Positions 44,169 through 52,002 of a DNA stretch of 64,000 nucleotides are shown in pieces. The DNA lies in NCBI GenBank assembly GCA_020633625.1, contig JACKDJ010000022.1:16375-80374 (forward strand). Reading direction: 5' to 3'. This DNA is from Myxococcales bacterium (GTDB lineage: Bacteria; Myxococcota_A; Bradymonadia; REDH01). How positions within the stretch are numbered: position 1 is the first letter of the stretch; each line of letters begins with the position of its first letter. Both the position numbers and the translations under genes were made by a program. The notes below the pieces were generated by a model. It had not been told where the DNA came from. It worked only from the letters and a program-made list of their open reading frames with translations, and searched no databases.

Positions 44169-44792
44169 CTAGAATCCAAACAGCGGAAGCTGCGCTGGAG
44201 ACATGGGAGACCCGCCGTACCCTGCGGGTTCGGCATCGCTTGCGGCGGTCGCCGAACTGAGCCCTGTCTCGTGCGCGAGCAGCCAGCGCTTGCGCTCGAG
44301 CCCGCCTGCATACCCCGTCAGCGCGCCATCGGCGCCGATCACTCTGTGGCACGGGACGATGATCGCGATCGGGTTCTGCCCATTCGCCAACCCGACGGCC
44401 CGGACCGCGCGCGGCTTCGCGAGCCGCTCGGCAAGCGCGCCGTACGAGACCGTGGACCCAACGGGGATACTCTGCAGCGCAGACCAGACCAGTCGCTGAA
44501 ACTCAGTCCCCGCGACGGAGAGGGCGATGCTCTCGACGACGCGCGGCTGCCCGCCGAAGTACGCCTCCACCGCCGCGCGGGCGGTGGAAGCAGAGCCGCG
44601 CGTGCGGAGTTCGATGCCCGCGCCGCCCCGCTGCCGCCGCAACAGCTCGAACATGCGCGCCTCTCGGTCCTCCCACTCGAGCGCCCAGACGGCGCCGTCG
44701 TCGTCGGTGAGGAGCGTCAGCGGACCGATCGGGGTGCCGACGCTCTCGCGCCAGAGTGCGCGAGTCGGACCAGCGCCGATGCGGGAGGCCAC
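44169..44792 (-). CDS. ogt: Methylated-DNA--protein-cysteine S-methyltransferase
   Basis: 207 residues. It repairs O6-alkylguanine by suicidal transfer to its active-site cysteine. That residue is Cys148 in the invariant IVPCHRVIG. The upstream helix-turn-helix SYGALAERLAKPRAVRAVG and the Asn-hinge ANGQNP are present, and GYAGGLERKRWLL follows. Residues 1-90 form the variable N-terminal domain without the zinc Cys of Ada. The length fits Ogt-type enzymes, with a ~35-residue extra C-terminal tail. It is convergent with the RNA methyltransferase and lies just downstream of the parvulin lipoprotein gene. Confidence 0.94.
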   Translation of the reverse strand: MASRIGAGPTRALWRESVGTPIGPLTLLTDDDGAVWALEWEDREARMFELLRRQRGGAGIELRTRGSASTARAAVEAYFGGQPRVVESIALSVAGTEFQRLVWSALQSIPVGSTVSYGALAERLAKPRAVRAVGLANGQNPIAIIVPCHRVIGADGALTGYAGGLERKRWLLAHETGLSSATAASDAEPAGYGGSPMSPAQLPLFGF

Positions 44793-44813
44793 GGGCGGCG
44801 CTCGGCGGCGCGA

Positions 44814-46043
44814 TCAGTGGGCGCCGGAGCCGTCCGCAGCGGGTTCCGCGGGCGGCTCCGCGACGGGCTCGCCGAGGCCCGACGGCTCGGCACCGCCGGT
44901 CTCCGTCTCCAGACCCCACACGTCCTCGTTGTAGACGATCTGGGCGTCGCGGATGAGCGAGTTCTCGACCTCCTGGCTCAGCCGGTCGCGGTTGCGTCGG
45001 CGGAGGGGGGCGTAGAGGACGTCGCGGACCTCATCGAGCTCGCGGTAGCCCTCGGGGCGGTGGTCCAGAATCTCGAAAATCTGGAAGCCGAGCTCCGTGC
45101 GGAGAGGCTCCGTGACCGTTCCGACACGGGCGCGGAACAGGGCGGCCTCTACGTTCTCGTCCAGCCCGGTCGCGCGGCCTCGGGCGATCCACCCGCGGTC
45201 GCCCCCGCGCACGCGGTCGGCGCTCTCGCTGTCAGACGTCGCCACGGCGGCGAAGTCCTCGCCGCCGGTTGTGACGCGCCGGCGCAGCGCGTCGATCCGG
45301 GTCCGGGCCTCGGTCACCTGCGCTTCGGGGGCGTCGGTCCGCAGTCGAACGGTGATCGTGCGCACGCGGACGCGTTCACCCTCTTGGTAGCGCTCGCGGT
45401 TGGCCGCATAGAACTGGGCGATGTCGTCGTCGGATGGCTCGAGCTGACCCTGCTCGGCGAGCGCGCGGTCGATCGCGATCTCGTTTCGCTTGTCCTCGAT
45501 GAACTGCTCCCGCGAGACGCCGCGCTGGGCGAGAAAGCGCTCGAACAGACGGTCGTTGTCGAACGTCTCGCCGAGCTCGCTGCGGATCTGCTCGACGACG
45601 TCCTCGTCGGTGACCTGCACTCCGCGCCCGTGGACCCAGCCTTCGAGCAACGCCTGCTGGACCGCCGCGCGAACCAGTCGCCGTCGGCGCTCGTTCCGCC
45701 ACTCGGGAGTCGTCGGCTCGCGGCCGGGGAGCCGCTCATACCGCTCGACCATCACGCGGATCTCCTCTGCGAGCTCGACTTGCGTCATCACGGGCTCGCA
45801 GTTCACGAGCGCGACCGCGTCGGGATGCGCGCCGCCACACGGGGCATCCGACGGCGCAGGTGTCGGCTCGGCGGCCGCGCCGGTGCCATCGCCCGAGCCA
45901 CCGCCAGCCGGGTCGACGGACGGCACCGTGGGCGCATCCGGGCCACACTTGCACGCGGGAGCGGCGAGTGAGCCGAGAACCAGGAACGCGAGCGGGGCGA
46001 GGCGCGCGCCGGAGCGGCGAATCGTGCGCGAAGCTGCGGACAT
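44814..46043 (-). CDS. Parvulin-type peptidyl-prolyl isomerase lipoprotein (SurA/PrsA-like)
   Basis: 409 residues from the ATG at 46043. Signal peptide and a lipobox-like APAC, then a Gly/Pro linker. A SurA_N-like helical chaperone region (~95-215) is followed by a parvulin domain (about 235-345) with GGDRGWIARG and VTEPLRTELGFQIFEILDHR. A charged helical segment and an acidic Pro-rich tail close the protein. It should help fold exported proteins at the periplasmic side of a membrane, matching the many secreted proteins of the window. With the FKBP lipoprotein 2 kb away, this makes two periplasmic isomerases close together. Confidence 0.9.
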   Translation of the reverse strand: MSAASRTIRRSGARLAPLAFLVLGSLAAPACKCGPDAPTVPSVDPAGGGSGDGTGAAAEPTPAPSDAPCGGAHPDAVALVNCEPVMTQVELAEEIRVMVERYERLPGREPTTPEWRNERRRRLVRAAVQQALLEGWVHGRGVQVTDEDVVEQIRSELGETFDNDRLFERFLAQRGVSREQFIEDKRNEIAIDRALAEQGQLEPSDDDIAQFYAANRERYQEGERVRVRTITVRLRTDAPEAQVTEARTRIDALRRRVTTGGEDFAAVATSDSESADRVRGGDRGWIARGRATGLDENVEAALFRARVGTVTEPLRTELGFQIFEILDHRPEGYRELDEVRDVLYAPLRRRNRDRLSQEVENSLIRDAQIVYNEDVWGLETETGGAEPSGLGEPVAEPPAEPAADGSGAH

Positions 46044-46146
46044 TGCGACGTCGGGGCGAGGTAGAGAACGGCCGACGTCCCCTTACACCACGGCTCCCGA
46101 GGGCGCCACAGCCGCGTGGTGCGCCTAGGTCCGCGGGCGGCTGGCG

Positions 46147-46176
46147 TTGACAGCCGGCGCGGCGAGCGGGTATCGC
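46147..46176 (+). promoter_or_regulatory. Sigma-70-like promoter of the HEAT-repeat lipoprotein gene
   Basis: TTGACA (46147-46152) is followed after 18 bp by TATCGC (46171-46176). The -35 box is perfect; the -10 is weak. A start near 46183 gives a short leader with GGAGG ahead of the ATG at 46207. Confidence 0.45.
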
Positions 46177-46206
46177 GTGGTCATCACGACGCCTCGGAGG
46201 CACGTA

Positions 46207-47919
46207 ATGCTACGCCGACTCACACTCGCTCTCGCCACATTCGCAGCGCTCGAGGCCTGCACTCCGGCAGAGGACTGGAACAGCGCCGAGTACATCCAGT
46301 ACCGGCTCGAGCAGAGCGACCCGCGTGCCTTCCAGGAGATGTCGCACCTGTCGCCGGAGGACCGCGCGACGCTGGTGCCGACGCTCGTCGAAATCTACAA
46401 CTCGGGCGTGTTCCAGGAAGAGTCGCTGCGCGCGCTGGTCACCGCGGCTGACGCGCGCGGTCGAGAGGTCTTCCTCGCCGCGCTGCAGCGCAGCGACGAC
46501 AACCTCGCAGGACAGGCTGCTCGCGGACTCGCCGCGATCAGCGACTCGGCCTCGTCAGAAGCCATCGCCCAGCGGCTCGCGACGGTCACGCAGACCTCCG
46601 CATACCCCGCGTTCGTCGAGGCCATCGCGGCGATTCCGACGCCCGCCGCAGCCGAAGTGGTCGCGGGGATGCTGATGCGGCCGGTCGAGCGCATCGGCGG
46701 CATAGCGACGGTCCGAAAGTCTTGCGGCATCCTCGGCGCCGTCGAGTCCCCGTCACCTGCCGTCATCGACGCGCTCGTGTTCTCGCTCTCGAACTTCGAG
46801 CCGCAGCCATTCCAGGACGCGCTCGCCGACTGCGAGCTCGCGCTGCTCGCGCACGGCGACGCGGCCGTCCCCAAGCTCGCCGAGACCTTCCGCGGCGAGA
46901 ACGCGGCCGTCAATACGCGATTGCTCGCCATCCAGTACCAGGCCGTAGTCGGCCAGCTCCGCGCCGCGGCCGTCCTCGCCCACATGACGTCGCCGGCGGC
47001 GATGGCCCCGCTCCTACAGTGGGTTGGCACCCACCAGGACGTCCCCGCCGCGCAGCTCTCTCAGATGACGAACGAGCAGGCGGCGCAGTGGTACGAGTAC
47101 CACGGGCAGATGTTCACCGCGGTCATCCAGGGGCTCGCGTACGCCCACTCGGACGACACCGTGGCAGCGCTTCGCGCGCTCGAGTCGGTCGAGGGCGAGG
47201 GCTCCCTGCTCGCCAACTTCTCGCTCTGGTTCCAGCTCTCTGCGGGCGCGGAGTTCGGGCTCCGCACCTCGGTGCAGGAAGCCCTGATGAAGGTCGGCAA
47301 CGACACGGACCGAGAGCTGCTCTGGCAGCGAGCGACCGAGGGGGCGCTCGGCTCGGCACGCGGCGCCTACTTCGTCACCGAGTTCCGCAAGAACGCGCTG
47401 CACTACGTCGGCCGCACCGCACGGCCGGGCGAGCTCGCGCGCTTCACGGCGCTGGCCGCCGCGCAGCAGAACCCCGCCGAGTTCTCGATGCACGTCGGCT
47501 ACTTCGCGCTCGCCGAGATCTGCGGCGACGACGTCGCCTGCTACGTCGCGAAGCTGTCGGATCCGACCGCCGTGCTCGAGCACGAGTCCGTCACCGCGGC
47601 ACTCGCGCCGCTCGACGAGGCGACTCGGCAGACCGCACTTGGCGGCGTCGCTCAGAATGTCCGTGTCGGCGCCATCTGGCAGCTCGCGCTCCGCTTCGGC
47701 GGGCAGCTCGCCGCCTCTGAGGCGTTGTTCGATAACCTCGCGAACGACTCCATGCAGGCCCGGTTCGAGACCACCGAGGCCCTCCGCTTCGTCTCGACCC
47801 TCCCGACCGACGCGGCCGCCCGCCTCGACGCGGCCATCGAGGCCAACATGAACTCGACGAATCCGCAGGCGCGCGACCTGCGTCAGGCGATCCGCGTCAC
47901 CCGCGCGATCCGGCTCTGA
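46207..47919 (+). CDS. HEAT-like repeat lipoprotein
   Basis: 570 residues from the ATG at 46207 (GGAGG about 7 nt upstream). Signal peptide with lipobox LEAC (Cys17). The mature protein is almost wholly alpha-helical, with regularly spaced Ala-rich helix pairs (SLRALVTAADARGREVFLAA, GQAARGLAAISDSASSEAIA) as in PBS-lyase/HEAT scaffolds. A middle region (~270-400) is less regular. It probably works as a protein-binding scaffold at the inner face of the outer membrane. Its stop codon overlaps the ATG of the receiver-like gene (TGATG), so the two are coupled although the partner lacks a signal peptide. Confidence 0.75.
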   Translation: MLRRLTLALATFAALEACTPAEDWNSAEYIQYRLEQSDPRAFQEMSHLSPEDRATLVPTLVEIYNSGVFQEESLRALVTAADARGREVFLAALQRSDDNLAGQAARGLAAISDSASSEAIAQRLATVTQTSAYPAFVEAIAAIPTPAAAEVVAGMLMRPVERIGGIATVRKSCGILGAVESPSPAVIDALVFSLSNFEPQPFQDALADCELALLAHGDAAVPKLAETFRGENAAVNTRLLAIQYQAVVGQLRAAAVLAHMTSPAAMAPLLQWVGTHQDVPAAQLSQMTNEQAAQWYEYHGQMFTAVIQGLAYAHSDDTVAALRALESVEGEGSLLANFSLWFQLSAGAEFGLRTSVQEALMKVGNDTDRELLWQRATEGALGSARGAYFVTEFRKNALHYVGRTARPGELARFTALAAAQQNPAEFSMHVGYFALAEICGDDVACYVAKLSDPTAVLEHESVTAALAPLDEATRQTALGGVAQNVRVGAIWQLALRFGGQLAASEALFDNLANDSMQARFETTEALRFVSTLPTDAAARLDAAIEANMNSTNPQARDLRQAIRVTRAIRL

Positions 47920-48350
47920 TGGCGCTCGTCGCCGTCGCCGACGCCCAACCGGAGCTCGCTCGACGCGTCGCCGCGCTCGTCAGCGCCGCCGGGCACGCTG
48001 TCTGGGGCGGCGACGGCCAGCCCGACGCGCTCGTCATCGCCGCAGACGCGCCCACAGACGGCTGGGCTGCCGCTTGCGCCGAGTGGCAGTCGTTCGCCGG
48101 TCCGGTCGTCGCGCTCCAGGCTCACCCCGACGCGATGCCGGTCGTCGCCGCGCACACGCTGCTGCTCCGCCCGTTCGACACCGCCGCGCTTCGTGATGCC
48201 CTCGAGGCCGCGGTCGAGGCACACGCAGCCGCCGCCCGACCCAAGACGCCGGCCGAAGCGATCGCGCGGGAGCTCGACGCGCTCGTTGCGCTCGACCCGG
48301 CGGACCGAGTCGGTGCGATCGAGAGCATCCTCTCCCGGTTCGTCGACTAG
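47919..48350 (+). CDS. Degenerate response-regulator receiver-like protein
   Basis: 143 residues. The alternating alpha/beta pattern VAVADAQPELARRVAALVSAAGHAV, PDALVIAADAP, GPVVALQAHPD and TLLLRPFDTAALRDAL follows the receiver fold, including the C-terminal (K/R)PF. However, the phospho-acceptor Asp position (four before the Pro) is Ala, the N-terminal acidic pair is reduced to one Asp, and the switch Lys is Arg. It is therefore probably a phosphorylation-independent pseudo-receiver. A ~35-residue helical extension follows. It is coupled by TGATG to the HEAT lipoprotein. Confidence 0.6.
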   Translation: MALVAVADAQPELARRVAALVSAAGHAVWGGDGQPDALVIAADAPTDGWAAACAEWQSFAGPVVALQAHPDAMPVVAAHTLLLRPFDTAALRDALEAAVEAHAAAARPKTPAEAIARELDALVALDPADRVGAIESILSRFVD

Positions 48351-48410
48351 GCGGCACAGCCGCCCGGACCGTCGCACCGGCGGCACGCGCGGTGGGCCCG
48401 ACGGACCCCG

Positions 48411-49097
48411 CTAGGGTACCGCGTACTTACCCTCGCCGCGTGCGAACGCGCGCGATTCGGCGATCTCGTCGAGAAGCTCCCGGTCGTTCTCGATCGATGC
48501 GATCTCCTCGGCCTTGTCGAGCAGCGACAGCGCCTCGGTGACCCGCTCGCAGCGCAGCAGGTCGTCGGCGAGGGTCAGCAGAGCGAGCGCGTCGTCCTCG
48601 TACTCCTCTGCCAGCTCCTGAAACACCGCGAGTCCGTCGTCCGTTCGCCCGCGCAGCACGTTCACGAGGGCGCCGTAGCGCGCGCGCGCCGTCTCGTCGT
48701 CGTCGAGCAGACGCTCGATGTCGGGGAGCAGGAACACTGCGTCGTCCCACTGCTCGTCGAGCAGATAGTCGTTGAACAGCTCGAGGCAGATCTCCGAGTA
48801 GTCGAGCGCCGGATGCTTCTTCTTTGTTCGCACCAGCGCGAGCGAGAGCTCGTGAAACCGGTCGGTCTGCCCAAAGTCGTCGAAACACTGCGCGGCCGCC
48901 CACTTGCCGAGATCATCGAGAGACGCGAGGTCGAGGGCCTCGAGCGCGTCCAGCTCCATCTCCATGATCGCGTCGTGGCGCTCCGCCGACCCACGCGGGA
49001 GCCGAGACCAGTCGCAATCGCTGTAGCCGAGCTCTTCGGCCACCTCTTCGTCCGACGCCTCGGTCGCTCGCTTGTCGTCGTCCACGGCTCTTCTCAC
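48411..49097 (-). CDS. Soluble TPR-like helical protein
   Basis: 228 residues from GTG at 49097; a second GTG four codons later is possible. The protein is very acidic and helical, with repeated hydrophobic/Ala positions as in tetratricopeptide repeats (DLGKWAAAQCFDDFGQTD, ARYGALVNVLRGRTDDGLAV, ALSLLDKAEEIASIENDREL), about five helix pairs. There is no signal peptide. The family is unknown; a protein-protein interaction role is likely. It is convergent with the receiver-like gene. Confidence 0.6.
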   Translation of the reverse strand: MRRAVDDDKRATEASDEEVAEELGYSDCDWSRLPRGSAERHDAIMEMELDALEALDLASLDDLGKWAAAQCFDDFGQTDRFHELSLALVRTKKKHPALDYSEICLELFNDYLLDEQWDDAVFLLPDIERLLDDDETARARYGALVNVLRGRTDDGLAVFQELAEEYEDDALALLTLADDLLRCERVTEALSLLDKAEEIASIENDRELLDEIAESRAFARGEGKYAVP

Positions 49098-49159
49098 GGG
49101 CGAGTGTCATCTCTTCGACGGGGAGCGTATAACGGGAGGTCCGAGAGAAGGCCACCGAG

Positions 49160-49975
49160 ATGACGCGCTTCACGCTCCCCCCAGATGCTCCGCTGCGTCC
49201 CTTCGCCATCGCTGGCGGGGCGGGGCGGGCGCGGCTGGCGGGGACAGGGGTGCGTCTGGCGGATCCGACCGATCCAGCAGACACTGCGTTCTGCCTCGCG
49301 ATGAACCGAGCCAACTGCATCGCCTACGACGGGACGCCGGCGCCTGGCAGCGCGGCGAGCGCACTCGGAATGCCCCTCTGGGTCCTGCTCGACTGCTGCG
49401 CGCTCCCGAGCGCGGTGTTTGGTTTCGAGACTCCGCGGGAGTTCGTGCCCGACCCCCTCCTCACGGTGCTCGACCCCGGCGGGGAGCTCCCGTGGGTCGG
49501 CGTCACGGAGTACGTCGCGCTCCCCAGCCTCTCCCCCGGCGAGGTCGTCGGCGTGTCGCTGTTCTCGCTCGCCGCGGGAGCGCGCTGGGGGCAGCGCACA
49601 AAGGCCATGGCGCTGCGCCTGCTCGGCGCGAACCGGCAGGTCGGCGTGACGCAGTACGCGAGCCCGGGCGTGAAGCTCCACCTCGCGTTCGGCCCACTCC
49701 GCGTGATCGCGCCCCAGGCCGCGGTTCACTCGCGTCCGACCGAGACATTCGTCTACGCGGTCGATGTTCCCGAGCCGCCGAACCTCGCGGCGCTCGAGCG
49801 CGGAGAGGTTCTCCCGCGCGACGGTGCCACGAACTCCGCGGTCCGGCTCGACCCCCGCGCCGCGGGCGTCAACGCGCGCGTCGCGGACCTCGCTCGGTCG
49901 GGGCCGATCGCTGTGGTCGCCGCCGGCCCCGTCGTCGACGGCGAGGTCACGTGGCTCGACCTCGCGCCCGCGTGA
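49160..49975 (+). CDS. Hypothetical protein
   Basis: 271 residues from the ATG at 49160. Mixed alpha/beta soluble protein without signal peptide or membrane helix. Notable stretches are FCLAMNRANCIAYDG, WVLLDCCALPSAVFGFETP, TKAMALRLLGANRQVGVTQY and VKLHLAFGPLRVIAP, suggesting a compact beta-rich core. I do not recognise a family. Its stop overlaps the GTG of the epimerase-like gene (GTGA), so the two are co-translated, but that does not identify the function. Confidence 0.6.
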   Translation: MTRFTLPPDAPLRPFAIAGGAGRARLAGTGVRLADPTDPADTAFCLAMNRANCIAYDGTPAPGSAASALGMPLWVLLDCCALPSAVFGFETPREFVPDPLLTVLDPGGELPWVGVTEYVALPSLSPGEVVGVSLFSLAAGARWGQRTKAMALRLLGANRQVGVTQYASPGVKLHLAFGPLRVIAPQAAVHSRPTETFVYAVDVPEPPNLAALERGEVLPRDGATNSAVRLDPRAAGVNARVADLARSGPIAVVAAGPVVDGEVTWLDLAPA

Positions 49976-50949
49976 CGGGGCCGCGACTCGTCCTCGGACT
50001 CGGCTACTGCGGCCGGCGCGCGGCGGTCGCATGGAGAGACGCGGGCGCAGAGGTCGCAGCGACCGTCCGCTCGACCGCCGCGGCGGCCTCCGCGCCGACC
50101 GGAGTGCGCGTGCTCGTCGCCGACTTCGACGTCGAGGTGCCGAGCGATGCAGTCTGGGAGCGTCCGACGCTCGCGCAGGGCACCGCCTGCGGGGTGCTGA
50201 CGTTCGGTACGGGCGCCGCCGCGCGGGGCGAAGTTGACGCGGCCGACCGCCCGGACCGGGTGGCGCGGCGAGAGGGGGGCCCGGGCAGCGCGGCGATCAC
50301 CAGAGCGGTGGCGCTGTCGGCAGCGTCCGGCGTGACTCGCCTGGTGTACCTCTCGTCGACGAGCGTCTACGGCGACCGCGGTGGCGGGTGGGTCGATGCA
50401 GACACACCCGTGGCGCCGGACACACAGATGGGCGCGCGGCGCGTCGAAGCGGAGCGCGCGTTTCGCGAAGCCTGTTTGCAGAGTGGGGTCCCCGGGATGG
50501 TGCTTCGCTTGCCGGGCATCGTAGGTCCCGGGCGGACCCCGGCGCCCCGGTTCTTGGCCGGGACGTATGCATATCCGCGGGACGCAGCGCATCGCATCGG
50601 GAACCGGATTCACGTCGACGACATCGTATCGGCCGTTGATCGGCTACACGCGGCTGGCGCGCGGGATGAGACGTACCTGGCAGCCGACGGCGCCCCGTTC
50701 GAGGCCGCGGAGATGATCGAGTACGTTGCGACCCGCGTCGGCGTCGCCGTGCCGGCCGGGGTCGGCATCGATGAGTTGTCGCCGGCTTCCCGCCCGTTCT
50801 GGGCTGGCAGCCGCCGCTGCGGGACGGACAAGCTCCGCGCACTCGGCTGGGAGCCCCGCTACGTCAACTTTCGCGACGCGCTCGAGGCGAGCTGGCGCGA
50901 AGAGCGCGACCTCGGCGGATCAGCGGTCAGTCCGCAGCCCGAACCGTGA
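49972..50949 (+). CDS. YeeZ-like NAD(P)-dependent epimerase/reductase (extended SDR fold)
   Basis: 325 residues from GTG at 49972. Rossmann start LVLGLGYCGRRAA (GxGxxG), YLSSTSVYGDRGGGWVD and EAERAFREACLQSG follow the YeeZ branch of extended short-chain dehydrogenases. The classical catalytic YxxxK is not visible: after SVYG the expected lysine is not present, so enzymatic activity is uncertain. PGIVGPGR and RIHVDDI are typical late motifs. No sugar-nucleotide cluster surrounds it. Its 3' end overlaps the convergent ferredoxin gene by about 23 bp. Confidence 0.75.
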   Translation: MTGPRLVLGLGYCGRRAAVAWRDAGAEVAATVRSTAAAASAPTGVRVLVADFDVEVPSDAVWERPTLAQGTACGVLTFGTGAAARGEVDAADRPDRVARREGGPGSAAITRAVALSAASGVTRLVYLSSTSVYGDRGGGWVDADTPVAPDTQMGARRVEAERAFREACLQSGVPGMVLRLPGIVGPGRTPAPRFLAGTYAYPRDAAHRIGNRIHVDDIVSAVDRLHAAGARDETYLAADGAPFEAAEMIEYVATRVGVAVPAGVGIDELSPASRPFWAGSRRCGTDKLRALGWEPRYVNFRDALEASWREERDLGGSAVSPQPEP

Positions 50950-51211
50950 CCTCGCCGCCGAGTACGCGGCACTGGCACGCGAGGCGGACCCCCTCGTCGA
51001 GCTCGCTCGGAAGCAGCGTCATCTGCTCCTCGTCCGTCGGCGGGTTCAGGTTCTCCATCCCCGCGTCGACGTGGATCATGCACGTGGCGCAGTTCCCCTC
51101 GCGGCAGCCGAACAGGATCGACGCGCCAGCGCTGTCGATGGCGTCCTGGAGGCGAGACCCGTTGTCCACCTGGGTTCGGATGCCGTCTGCTGCGAAGAAA
51201 ATGGTTGCCAT
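50927..51211 (-). CDS. [2Fe-2S] ferredoxin (plant/XylT-like type)
   Basis: 94 residues. The cluster ligands are Cys36, Cys41 and Cys44 in FGCREGNCATC and Cys79 in LACQC, matching the CX4CX2C...C plant-type pattern. It is a small soluble electron carrier. It diverges from the flavoprotein reductase gene with only 67 bp between starts, so the pair probably forms one electron-transfer chain. It could feed a hydroxylase elsewhere or the one-carbon reductase downstream. A bidirectional regulatory region would lie in those 67 bp. Confidence 0.92.
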   Translation of the reverse strand: MATIFFAADGIRTQVDNGSRLQDAIDSAGASILFGCREGNCATCMIHVDAGMENLNPPTDEEQMTLLPSELDEGVRLACQCRVLGGEVTVRAAD

Positions 51212-51278
51212 CGTGGCGCTCCGTGTGGTCGTGTGCGGGCACGCCGTCTAGGCTCCGCCGCCAACGAAGGCAAGCGCA

Positions 51279-51989
51279 ATGGCCCGCACAGAGCTCGACC
51301 TCGAACTAGCCTCGATCGAGCGCATCACGCCGACCGTCCTGCGGTTCGGGTTCGCCGTCGAGCCCGGCGCGTTCGAGTTCGTCCCGGGCCAGTTCCTGAT
51401 GATCCACTTCGAACTCGACGGCGAAGCGGTGCAGCGCAGCTACTCGATCGCGTCGCGCGCCGACGTCGGCGAGCGGCTCGCGATCGCCGTCGCCCCGGTC
51501 GACGGCGGACGGGCGACGCGCTACCTCTGGGCACGTGGTGTTGGCGATGTCGTCCGCGTCAGCGGGCCCTACGGCCGCTTTACGCTCCGCAACGAGGAGT
51601 CGCCGCGCCGGCTGGCGCTCGTCGGGACCGGCACCGGCATCGCCCCGTATCGAGCTATGCTCCCCGCCGTCGCCGCGCGCGCGGCCGCCGGACTCCAGAC
51701 GACGATCCTCCTCGGCGCGCGGACCCGGAGCGAGCTCCTGTTCGCCGACGAGTTCCGCGCCGCGTCCGGCCCGCACGTCGACTTCGTCGGCTGTGTGAGC
51801 CGTGAGGCTCCGGGAGCCCCCGACGAGCGCGCCGGCTACGTCACCGCAGCGCTCGAAGAGCTCGCGCTCGACCCAGACCACGACCTTGCCTACGTCTGCG
51901 GCAATCCGCAGATGGTCGACGACGCGATGGAGCTCCTCAAGGCCCGCGGGTTCACGCCCCGGAACATCCGGCGCGAGAAGTACATCTGA
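51279..51989 (+). CDS. Ferredoxin--NAD(P)+ reductase-like flavoprotein
   Basis: 236 residues. FAD-binding beta barrel (~1-100) with RSYSIAS (RxYS) and the pyridine-nucleotide domain with LVGTGTGIAPYRAML and YVCGNPQMVDD. It moves electrons between NAD(P)H and an iron-sulfur protein, most simply the ferredoxin encoded divergently. It lacks any fused 2Fe-2S domain, consistent with a separate partner. It lies 13 bp ahead of the methyltransferase/MTHFR fusion gene, perhaps supplying reducing power to it (inference). Confidence 0.88.
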   Translation: MARTELDLELASIERITPTVLRFGFAVEPGAFEFVPGQFLMIHFELDGEAVQRSYSIASRADVGERLAIAVAPVDGGRATRYLWARGVGDVVRVSGPYGRFTLRNEESPRRLALVGTGTGIAPYRAMLPAVAARAAAGLQTTILLGARTRSELLFADEFRAASGPHVDFVGCVSREAPGAPDERAGYVTAALEELALDPDHDLAYVCGNPQMVDDAMELLKARGFTPRNIRREKYI

Positions 51990-52002
51990 TCCGGCAGCGC
52001 GA

